A stretch of DNA of 64,000 nucleotides. It comes from Trichostrongylus colubriformis (Eukaryota; Nematoda; Chromadorea; Rhabditida; Trichostrongylidae). A program made the translations under genes and the position numbers. Numbering within the stretch: position 1 is the stretch's first letter; every line of letters begins with the position of its first letter. This document shows positions 36,801 through 48,800 of this stretch, piece by piece. A model generated the notes under the pieces. That model did no database searches. It was not told where the DNA came from and saw only the letters and a program-made list of their open reading frames with translations. The stretch spans positions 43,421,551-43,485,550 of the forward strand of contig OZ022260.1 in the NCBI GenBank assembly GCA_963978905.1. The letters are read 5' to 3'.

Positions 36801-39800
36801 CAGATTCCCTTTTAATGTAAATCACTTACTTTGTGTGCCGCTTTGTTGGTCGATCTGTATATCTGTCCATCCGCAAGTGAGTAATGGTGATAACGGATGA
36901 CAGGGCAAATCGACTGCTCAATGTAGGAGTAGACTGCTAGGTGTTCGACTACCAATTTAGGGCCATGCTACAGTTGTGATAGAACTTGCTACCTATTGCA
37001 CATCCATTAAATACAGTCGCTGCCATTCTGTGTTGTGTTCAAGTCACGTAAAATGTAATCAGAGTAGGATGTTGCGTAGATACAAGGGCTGTTAGAAAAT
37101 AGTGAAGATAGGGTAGAACGGGCATCGTTATGGGAAACGAGTATATTGAAACTTTTGACATTGCACTGCATGACTTCAAACATGTCGCAGTATACTCGCC
37201 ATTCATCATACTCTGCGCGCAAGGTAGGAAATTGATTGTGGACTGCATCTCAAAGGGGTACAATCGCTGAACTTTTATCTCTATGGCCATTAGGTCCCAC
37301 CAATGAATGAGTCATCTCGCATAAGTTAAAGCCAATAAGTTTCCACGCCATCTTTGCTGAGGAATCACTGAGAAACTTCTTCAGAGTATCTTACGTGAAG
37401 CCCGCTTTCGCCAGTGCCGTTGCCGCGCGAGGCACATCGCTAGCTAAAACTGGTGATTTAATAAATAATGAGTGAAAAAATGAAGGATAAGAATTTTTCG
37501 TCATTAATAACTTTCTTTCGAGATATGCCAGGCGTTCTATTTCTATTTGGAGTCATGCCGGCAGGCAAAGGAGATTTGGCTCATGCAGTGATTTGCGGAA
37601 GCCAGCCGAATCCAGTGTCTCTCTTCCGCCAAACGAGTGTGGTATTAATTCGCCTACTCTGTAGGGATTGAGGGCTTGTCTAGCTCATATTTGATTTCCG
37701 CACCATGCAAGTGAGGGTACAGCCACGTGTCACCACACCTCATCTATCACAATAAATAGTGCAAGAGTAATAAGATGACATCATAATAGCACAGTAACAC
37801 AATAAAAATATACCAGTCGGGTTGGCCGGCTGACGCCCCTCCCCTCCTGGACTCGGATTGGCCGGCTTCGCCGACCAATCCTCGTAGGGGCGGCTTCGCC
37901 GCCCCGGCAGGGTGGCTTTGGGGCTTTCTGCTTTGTAGCGAGGAGCGACTCTCGGCTCGCCGCTAGCGCGGCGTTGCAGCAGGAATAGGCCCTGTGTATA
38001 GGGAGCGCACATTGCAGCAGGAAACGGATAATATGCGACTTGTATATATTGTGAGCAAACCTCCAACGATCATCGGCTTTGGTTGAAACTAAGAGACACC
38101 ACACCCATCTGTAACCCCTTCCCCACTGAAAGCAAAACCCCTTGAAAGAAAGGCAGGATTCGATCCGAACACAAAAATAGAATTGAAGCACTCAGTAGTA
38201 CCAAAGTAAGGAAGATGGATCGAAACGGTCAAAAAATCCAAGAAAGAAGACCCTCTTCCCATCGTTGATCCAAGTGTGTAAGGCACAATCGCAGAGGGAC
38301 GCCACGCTAAAAGGAGCGGCAGCAGTTGGAGGTGTCTCATAGTGAGCGCTGAGGTGCTCCGTAGTAGTTGACTTTTGAGGATTAAAAGATTTGAGAGGAC
38401 GTGCATGTATCAGTTCTATAAGAAACATTGACCTTAACTGATTGCCGAGAGATACACCTGATAATAACACAACACTCCCCAATGGTAACCGAGAACAAAC
38501 AGTCACTTTGTGAGTGTGGTACCAATATTGCAATTATGGCCGGGCTAGGCTTAGAACTTATGTACTCTATACACAGGGAGTTGACGTGTACAGAGTACAT
38601 TAGTTTGGTGGGTTGACTCCTACCCAATCCTAACCTGCTCGACCTCCACACACCCGTACCTAATTTGCTTCTTGCGTGCTCCCTACATTTTGGTCTGTCC
38701 CTATCCAGTTCTTACTCGCACGACCAGAGCAGTCCCATTCCTGACCTTCCCGATTTTCGGAACCCATGCGAGGGTTTATAGATTTGAGTACCCATCGGTT
38801 TCGGCGCAGGCTCCGCCCATGGTGGGCGGAGCTAAGCTTAGAACTTATATGCTCCGTACACATGACCCCTACCCAATCCTAACCTGCTCGACCTCCACAG
38901 GCCCGTGCTTTATTTGCTTGTTGTGTGCATCCTTCACTTTGGTCAGTCCCTCCCCAGTCCTTACATGCGCGACTTCAAGAGACCCTTTCCTAACTTGCCC
39001 GATTTTCAGCACTTGAGCGAAGACCTGAATTCGTTCATTCATCGATTTCGGCGCGAGCTCAGCCCATGATGGGCGGAGGTAGGCTTGGAATTTATGTTCT
39101 CCGTACACTTTGTTTTCCTCTACGCTATCCTAACTTGCCCTACCTCTACAGGCCCGTTCTGCTCCTTGTGTGCTCTCTACAATTTGGTCAGTCTCTACCC
39201 ACTCCTTACTCGCACGACCTGAGCAGTTCCATTCCTGACCGTCCCGATTTCCCGAACCCAGGCGAGGACTAGAATTGGAGCACCCATCGGTTTCGGCGCA
39301 GGTCCCTCCCCCCATGATGGGCGGAGTTAGGCTTAGAACTTATGTGGTCCGTACACTGGGTCCCCACCCAATACTAACCTGCCCGACCTCCACAGCCCGT
39401 GCCTAATTTGCTTGTTGTGTGTTCCCTTTACTTTGATCAGTCCCTCCCCAGTCCTCACATGCGCGTCTTCAACAGACTCTTTCCTAACTTGCCCGGTTTC
39501 CAACACCTGAGCGAGGACCTAAATTCGTTTATTCATCGATTTCGTCGCAAGACCCGCCCATGGTGGGCGGAGCTAGGCTTAGTTCTTATATGCTCTGTAC
39601 GCTTAGGTCAGCCCTTACCCACTCCTAACTCGCGCGACCCTCCAGGATACACTTGAGATGTGGCCCTACCGAGTCTTAAAGACACCGCGAGGGGTATATT
39701 TGGCAAATCGGGGGATTACCAAAGTAGAGGTGCTCAGCAATGTATTAGTAGAGAAAGAACGACATAAAACTGCGGAAAAACCGAGCAATAGGAGCCCGAA

Positions 39801-42800
39801 AACCCCCGTTCTCTCTCTCGTCCTCTGCGTCACTAGCCGGAGTGGACTGAAGACAGGCCAGAGTCTGAACCAACCTGCCGCGATCGTTGTCCCGCCCCTC
39901 CACGGCGACTTCCCCGGTCGCATAACCGCATAACGGCATGCCGAGCTGCGGGGTCACCATAAGACCCCAAGCCGCGTTCTTTTAATGCGATTTTCGCCAT
40001 ATATGACCTCCCATAAAGTAGAAGGTTCGTTTTCAGAGAACATGTACTCCCAGATCTTAATTTTCCCTTACCCCTAATGGTGCCTTTAACTTGCTCGATC
40101 CCTACACGCCCACTCTTGATTTAGCCGATTTTTTCAACCATTTATGCGCAAGCCCCGCTCACGGAGGGCGGAGCTAAGCTTAATCCTTAATGAGCTCCGC
40201 ACACTTTGGTCAACCCCTACCCATCCCCAACTTGCCCGACCTCTCCACGTTGCAATTGAGTTGAGAGTAGATTATGTGACAAAAAACGGACACATGCACA
40301 CACACACAAACACACCAAACTTCTGGTTTTAGCTTGCCTCTCATGTGCTCCGTACATTTTGGCTTACCCCAACCCATCCCTAACTTGCCCGACCTCTACA
40401 GGTCCATTCCTAGCCTGCCTGATTTTTGGAACCTGAGCGTGGACTTAAATTTGAACACCGGCAGTTTCCGCGCAAGCCCCGCTCACAGTGGGCGGAGCTA
40501 GGCTAATTCTTATGTGCTCTGTGCGCTTAGGTCAGCACCTACCCAATTCTAACGTGCCCGACCTTTCCAGACAGCAGTTCAGTTGAGACATCATAACAAT
40601 AGGATAGGGGTGTATGTGGTGCAGACAGGTTGTAAATGGTTGACGCTGGACTGCGGGAGTGACAGGTACCCTCGGTGTATCCCTAGGTAATGCCTCCTTT
40701 CCTCAACGGCCCATCACAACACAGCTGCGTCGCCATTCGCCTTTCGAGGCTCCTTATCAGCCCTCATCAGTTGCTATCACTTCCGTTCCCTCACCATTGA
40801 TGTCTCCTTACCACCCCTACATTACCTTAAAAATTCAGGATCCCAGCTTTGCTGCGACGCGAGATATGAATTTCCTGCCATTCGCCTTTCGAGGCTCCTT
40901 ATCAGCCCTTATCAGTTGCTATCACTTCCGTTCCCCCACCATTGATGTCCCCTTAACACCCCAACATTAACTTAAAAACTCAGGATCCCAGCTTTACTGC
41001 GACGCGAGATATTATGCGGTGCGGACAGACAGACAGACAGACACACACACAGACAGACAAACAAACACACCAAACTTCTGCTTTATATATAGAGTATGAT
41101 GATCTTATATATAGAGTATGATTCAGAATCCATTTGAAGGAAGATTGCGCGGCGCACCCAAAGACAAATTAAATTCGAGCAAAAGAATAGGAAGATCAGA
41201 TCATTAAAAAAGTTAATGAAGGTGTCAGTAGACCCAGAATTTACGTCCGAAAACCTCTATAGGGAAACAACAATCATTTAATTTGATATACAGAACAGAT
41301 ATTTATGGTTGTACTCTATAATCATAACATAGGGGAGGTAGGGGTGTATGTGGTGCAGTCAGGTTGTAAATGGTTGACGCTGGACTGTAGGAGTGACATG
41401 GGTACCCTCGATGTATCCCTAGGTAATGCCTTTCCTTACCGGCCCATCACAACACAGCTGCGTCCTAGAGAGCACATAGAAACACCTAAGTTTTCCGACG
41501 CAAGATATGAATTTCCCGCCATTCGCCTTTCAAGACTTCCTATCAGCCCTTATCAGTTGCTATCACTTCCGTTCCCTCACCATTGATGCCCCCTTACCAC
41601 CCCTATATTACTTAAAAATTCAGGGTCCCAGCTTTGTTGCGACGCGAGATGTGAATTTTCCGCCATTCGTCTCGAGGCTCCTTATCAGCCCTTATCAGTT
41701 GCTATCACTTACGTTCACCCACCACTGATGTCCCCTTACCACCCCTTGAATCACTTTAAAAATTCAGGGTCCCAGCTTTGCTGCGACACGAAATATCAAT
41801 TTCCCGTCATTCGTCTCGAGGCTCCATATCAGCCCTTATCAGTTGCTATCACTTACGTTCACCCACCACTGATATTCCCTTACCACCCCTTATATCACTT
41901 TAAAAATTCAGGGTTCCAGCTTTGCTGCGACGCGAGATTGAAATTATGCGGTGAGCGGACAGACAGACACACACACACAGACAAACAAACACACCAAACT
42001 TCTGGATTATATATAGAGTATGATATCAGGGTCCCAGCTTTGTTGCGACGCGAGATGTGAATTTTCCGCCATTCGTCTCGAGGCTCCTTATCAGCCCTTA
42101 TCAGTTGCTATCACTTACGTTCACCCACCACTGATGTCCCCTTACCACCCCTTGAATCACTTTAAAAATTCAGGGTCCCAGCTTTGCTACGACACGAAAT
42201 ATCAATTTCCCGCCATTCGTCTCGAGGCTCCTTATCAGCCCTTATCAGTTGCTATCACTTACGTTCACCCACCACTGATATTCCCTTACCACCCCTTATA
42301 TCACTTTAAAAATTCAGGGTTCCAGCTTTGCTGCGACGCGAGATTGAAATTATGCGGTGAGCGGACAGACATACAGACACACACACACAGACAAACAAAC
42401 ACACCAAACTTCTGGATTATATATAGAGTATGATGATTGGCTTGCAATCAAGGCTGATTTGAACCTATTTCCAATGTGGCAAGTTTAATGCCGATCAAAC
42501 CCTGGTCACCAGACAGCATGCGAAAAGCACTTGCTCTTCCTTAAAATTATCTCACTAAAACAAAACGATGAAAGTGCTTGGCTTCCACTTCGATGTACCT
42601 ACCTTATTTGTCCTTCCAACCAATTTCCTGCCAACAAGTAGGTTTTGTCCGGGTCGTGTCCAGTTGCAAATCTCCGAAATTCTGGACATCGAAAGGTGAT
42701 CTCATGTTCCAGGGCCCAGCACATCATCACTACTACCTTAGCGACTTCAAAAACGGTAAAATTGAAAAAAGTAGGTGCCAAAATTTACTCTTCAATTTCC

Positions 42801-45800
42801 GGTCTGTGAAACAGTCACAATTCAGTGGTAAGAATACTTCGTGATGAAGACTATGAAGCCGCACTTGCCGCCACATTGCTGCCAACTAAGTTCACCGAGA
42901 CAGTTACTCTGAAGGACGATTTTGGTAGACGCTTACATTCCTACGTACTTTCAAAATAATTCAATAGCAAAAAAAAAAACTCAAAAACGGGCCAAGGTAA
43001 AATCTTCCCAATTTTTTTTTGCCAGAGCTGACTGAGTGCCCAAGAGGGAGGATGCATGCCAGTAGGTGGCCTAAATGCTCAACCTGAGCTGTGAACTCTG
43101 AATCCAAAGGCTATTCCGTGCTATGGGTTGAAGGTTGTGTAGTGCACGTTCCAAGACGTTCAATGCCCTTGTCCGAGTTGATGCTCAACTTTCTGAGCTG
43201 TTAAGTTGTTTCTCAATTTCTACCATCTTATGCACTGTATACATATTTTCATTTTTAACACCCGACCAAATTACCGTATTCGCAGCCTTTAAATCCTACA
43301 TTTCTATACACTTGGAGGTAATCGGGCAGAGCCGAGTTGATCTGTGGAGTAATAATATAGGAAGAGCGGATCAAAAGGTCAAACACCTGAAAAAAAAAGG
43401 AACTCGGAAACTCCCTTCTGACCTTGTCCCTTTTCTCATCTGCTTCACTAACCGAAGGGGTAGATAGGGGGGTTAGGACAGCCAGTGGTCATTATTGCCT
43501 CGCCCTTGCAGAGACTCCCTCAGCCGATGCGAGGCACCGTGACTGGCACCGCTGTGGGATCACGATGAGGACCTGAGGGCACTTTTTCGAAGTAAGTTTC
43601 GCTACAAACCAGTCCTTCTGCACTGAAATGTTCGATCATAGTGAATAAATCTTCCCAGATCTCACTTTCTCCTCACTTCTGGCGGACCCTTATAGCAGGA
43701 AATTTACTACCAGCTCGAATGGTGATGTCTTCAGGGGGCATATACCACTGGCGGCAGGCTCTAACAGATTCTGAATTCCTCGCTCCATTACAGCTTTTTG
43801 TTTGCTTCGGCTTACTACTGGCCTAGGCGTGACCAAAGAGTCACCTGTCACCTGTCGTCGTATTGCTCATCGGGAGTCTCGAGCGGGCGCCAGCAGCGTC
43901 TCCATTCGTGTCGCGGGTTAGATTAGTCTAGTGAACCTTTCTGGCTCCAGGGACACACAGCATCCCGCTTCTTTCGCCCAGAGCTTCAGTGAAGAACTCT
44001 GACCATCGGACCGGCAGTCGTCCAGGTGTTCATTTGACGTCCCGAGGGACCTAGTCGGTAACGGCTCTGATCCAACGGTCATCGCGATATCATGACGTGT
44101 CCGGCCCATCTAATCTTCAATTCCGCGGCAAATACGAGAGCATCCCTGGTCTTTGACTGACGGAGTTCCGAACTCCGGATTCCCCTCCGCACTTGCGTGT
44201 GTCGCGATACTCCGAGCATCGTTTTTCGATGGCGCGTTGGATGACGCCAACCGCATGCCTCCTGCTTACGTAGAATCCAAGTCTGTGAGGCGTATGTCAG
44301 GGGAGGAAGGGCAGCGGAATCGAAGATATGGGCGCGGAGTCTCCAGAGATGCTCTTCGTCTTCTTCACTACTTCCTCGATGGTATTGAATGCTTTCCAAG
44401 CCGCTCTTTTTCTCCTGCTCAGCTCCGGTAATAAGTCGTTCATCATATTGTTTTCCAGACCGAGGTACACATAGCTGAAGCATTCGCTGATGTTCGTCCC
44501 CTCGAGCGTGAAAGGGCATCAGGTATCGATTCGTTCCTCATGAACATCGTCTTCGTCAGGTTCAGCTGCAGGCCGATTTTTCTATATCGCAGTCGAAATC
44601 GGCAAGCATTTGCTTCGCTTGCTTGTTTGATTGCTTGATTGCTTGTTATAAGCACAATGTCGTCAGCGAAGCGGAGGTGGTGTATGGCGGCCCACTCCCA
44701 TGCCTTCCCATTCCAGTTGACGCATGACGTTTTCGAGAGCGGCGCTGATGACGTTTTCGAGAGCGGCGCTTATGTACTGAGTAGGCACACCCTGGTTTCC
44801 CGGAACCTCGACAACCGCTTCTGTCTCAACTGACTCGAAGGCTTTCTTCGAATCGAAAAATGTGCGACATAACGGCATCTTGTACTCTCGCGATACTTCG
44901 ATGAGCCAAGTGACCGTGTGGATGTGATCGATTGTACTGAACCCTCTCCGAAACCTGCTGCTCGCATGGTTATCCTTCGTCTAAAGTTCTACCGATTCTA
45001 TTTAAGATGACTCGAGTGAAGTTTGTAGACTACGGACAGCAGGCAGATTGGACGATAATTGCTAATATCGTGTGGATCCCTTCTTATACAGCAACACAGT
45101 CCTGCTGGTTTTTGCTGAGATGGGTACCTTACATTTCGACAGGGCGTGTGAAGAGTCGGGCCAGTGTTTGACGATAACTGGCGGGAGATTCTTTCGATGT
45201 TTGGGTCTTATCCTATTGGGGCCGGGTGCTGTACCATTCACCGACGAAATGGCGTGTCGGACTTTGCAGTGGAGAACTGGTGGAACGACATATCCATCCT
45301 GCTTCAGCTTGCTTCTAGGCAGTTGACATGGCTATTGAAGAAATCCAGGTAGGATTCGTAGATGACCTTCTCCATCGCACTTTGGGAAAGTCCGGGCGCT
45401 GGATATTCCTCTCCTTCTCTGCTGCTTCAGCCAACACTGCTGCTCTTCTCTCCTTGAGATCTTTTCATCACCTCTCTGCATTGCTTCGCAAGTTCGGACG
45501 TCACTTGGTAATCACCTGCGCCTATCCCATGTTCCAAGGAACATTTCTTCTCTCGCCCGGCGTGTAGCGGGCGATGCCTCCTCGTTTTGATCAGTGCGAT
45601 GACGTCGTAATTGACCTTCTTGGCTTGCATCATCAGATCTTCGATACCCGCTTGTGATGCAAGGACTCATGCGTTAAAAGTACTGATCGCCATTTTAGTT
45701 CTTCTCGACTTTGGCGGCCCGTTATAGCCCTGAGGCTCTAGCGGCCTCTCCCAAGCCGTCCGTCCTACCCAATGCTGCTTCATTGGCGACTCCCTCAGGT

Positions 45801-48800
45801 TCAGTGGTATGACGCCCATTTTTATTGCTGTTATCGGCATAATGAAAACCCAAGAGTAGCTTGCCAAGCTCTATCGTGGGGGCTGGGTATACTCCGGGTA
45901 GTTAGCCAGGCTATCCCGGAGTGGACTTGGGGTTTATTTGTTGGAGACAACCTCGGACTGCCTTCCATGTACCTCCCATCGTTAGAATACAAGTTTTTGG
46001 CTGGTCCGAATTCAGGATACCAACTACACCATATAAAACGCTCCCACACGTATGCAAGAGACGTCTGCATGGATATAGAGGGTATGAATCAGCCCAGCAC
46101 AGCACAAGCGAGGAGTCCATTCCCTGATTCCACCTGCGTCCCAGTGCAGGTACATGGTGCTTTTTGGTCCGCGATTAGCCTCCTATCTGCCAACTGGGGT
46201 CGCGCCACGTAGGCCTTCCTCCTTGCGGCTCGAGATCCTTCAGCGAGAGAAGCCTCTCGATGAAGGAGATCCGTGGCCCAAAAGTATACACTCCTAATCC
46301 GACTTCCCCGGGTCTGTGCCATTAGCAGAATACGCGTGATCGCATGTAATGCGTGACGCGATGGGTGCGAGCTAGGAGCACCGTACCAGACGGTCTTGAA
46401 AGAACCTGAAGCAAACAAGGGGTAGGGAACCGTCATTGCTGGGGGACTCAATCCAAACAACGCCGCCCTTTAGTTTGCACACATCACGTCGCACGCCGCA
46501 ACGCGAATTTTCTGAGCTAGTGGCACCTCACTTCCTAAATTTTTGATGCAACATGCAAATGTTTACTCAAGTTTAGTTTACGCATCACAAAAAAAAACAA
46601 AAGTATAAAAAAGAATCACAAATATACTGTTAGCGCAGAAAGCAGAAATACACTGTTAGCGAATAATTTGACATACCGCCTATTTGGCACACAACCACCA
46701 GTAACTCAAGTTGAAATGTGGCACGAGAACAGGTCGTTCTCCATCACGGGGTGATTAAGCTCAATGTAACATTTTGGCCCCATAGACAGAATGCGATATG
46801 TTAGTAGTTGAAGGAAATATCAAACTGCTGTCTTTATGTGAATACACAGAAAGCCACGAATCTGTCAATTCCAAGTTTATTTACAGAGGCTCGAGTACAA
46901 ATTATAATACCATCCGATCAACGAAACACATCCACCTCCCGTTCGCTACCAGTCTTGCTGTATCTGTACGGTGTTATCAAAATTCCTCTTCGCTCAGTTC
47001 GCTCAGTTTGAAATGGATCTTCAGCTATGCCGGACCTACCTCCCAATCGGTTAAAGATGAATTCACGATCGACATCCAGGAGTATCTCGTGTCATCTCGG
47101 CATTATGCCGTCGTTAAGGTTTGATCGCATGTTATTCGGTAACAGCTTTCATGGTATTAGCATTCTAGTAGATCTTATACAGCTCCCTGGTAAGCCTTAT
47201 ACATATCTCGAACACAGACAATAGCCCGTGGGTCCCAAACATTCAGCCTCAATAGAGACAATAGCCAGTGGGCCAAAACCACTTCTTCAAACAATTGCCA
47301 GTGGACCAAAACCACTTATTCAACACAATGAAGCACATTAAACGTCCGTTAGAAGGTAGACATCCTAGATCGTGACCGGTGAACAGCCTGAGGGTTTTCC
47401 AGCCCTCTTTGCACGGATTAGGGGTGTGGCCTAAACACCGTTACTGCTCTCGCATCAGTTGCTATCCAGATGGCCCGCTCATCCCCGCTAGCGTAGAATC
47501 TGACTATGTGGTTACAGATAGATGGCCGCGGCTCGGGAGGACGCGGATGGAAATACCGAAGTGCGATTTATGGTGCCTTGGGCACTGTTGAGATACAGGA
47601 TCAAATTGAAGCTTTGATGTAAGTTCTTACATCTCCGAAAACGAACTGAAGGCTATAGAATCCTTTTTGAATTGTAACTTTTGCAGCTTCCAGATGATAT
47701 CCCTCACACTTTATTTTATCCCAGGGCCAACGTTGAAGAATGACGTTGGCTTTGGTGGAATATATAGTAGCGCTAAAAAGTACTCGGCCAAATGGTTTTT
47801 CACTTGGGTTTTTCACTTGTAACTTTTTTGCGACTGGACCGATCTAAGAGAAATGTACTTAGAGACACTGCATACTAAATGTACTATTTTGGCGCTCAAG
47901 GGTTTAAGTTACGCGGTTAAATGCAATTTTTTGTTTTTGTGGAGCCATCCCTATGCCGTCCTGCTGTGCCGCTGCCATCGAAAGTCCTGATCTTTCTACA
48001 AAATATTGATGTTCTCTGAGGCTCGCTAGTTTTGTTTTTGTAAAGAAAGCCGTTTTTCTTGATCAAGCCTTTTTCTTTTTTGAGTGATTTTGTAGTAAAT
48101 TCTTGTAAAAAAACCATGAAAAGAGTCGAGCGGCACCCAATTAGAAAGAAATGTTGACAATAGGTTCAGGCACCACATATTGAAATTTTGTCAAATTTGG
48201 TCAAGTAGGAAAAAGTTATGACGAAAAGTGCTCGGGCGAATACTTTTAAGCGCTACTGTACAATACCCGCCGTAAGTTTTCAAGATAAAACGCGGAAAAC
48301 GCGGATCCGCGTTTTTTTTCGCTTTTCTGCTGTAACTCGGTTTTTTTGCCTCAATCTCCATTAAAGTATATACCAATCGAATCAGCTCACCGAGCTCTAC
48401 AAAATGCTCTCTTCAAACTTTCAAAAAGCAATTTTTTCATGTTCCCGCATGCACGAAGTGCCAGTGGCCACTCATCAGCGAGCGACGTGCGATATAATTA
48501 TAACCAGGGGGCAAATCTGCCGTCAATATACAACTCAACAACTTACAGGGATACTGTCATAGTCAAAACTGAATTAAATATGGATTTTTAATTATTAATA
48601 GTGATATTTCATTAAGTATAACTTCAACCAGTATGCAACCAGTAGTGGTCACCATCCGATTATTGTTCAAAAAAATTGGTTTTATTCAGGTTTTAACGGT
48701 CCATCCAAGGAAAACTTCAACTGTTTCGGTTTATTGTATTACAATTGGTTTATGTACAACATCCTTGATCATAAGTAGAATTATCAATCCTTCTTAAAAA

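Noticed and set aside
40659..42433. Chain of plus-strand ORFs with repeated peptides
   Set aside because: They are translations of the family A tandem units, with heads made of CA/GT microsatellite.
40590..42440. CRISPR-like regular repeats
   Set aside because: Units are contiguous ~150-bp tandem repeats without unique spacers, in a eukaryotic intron.
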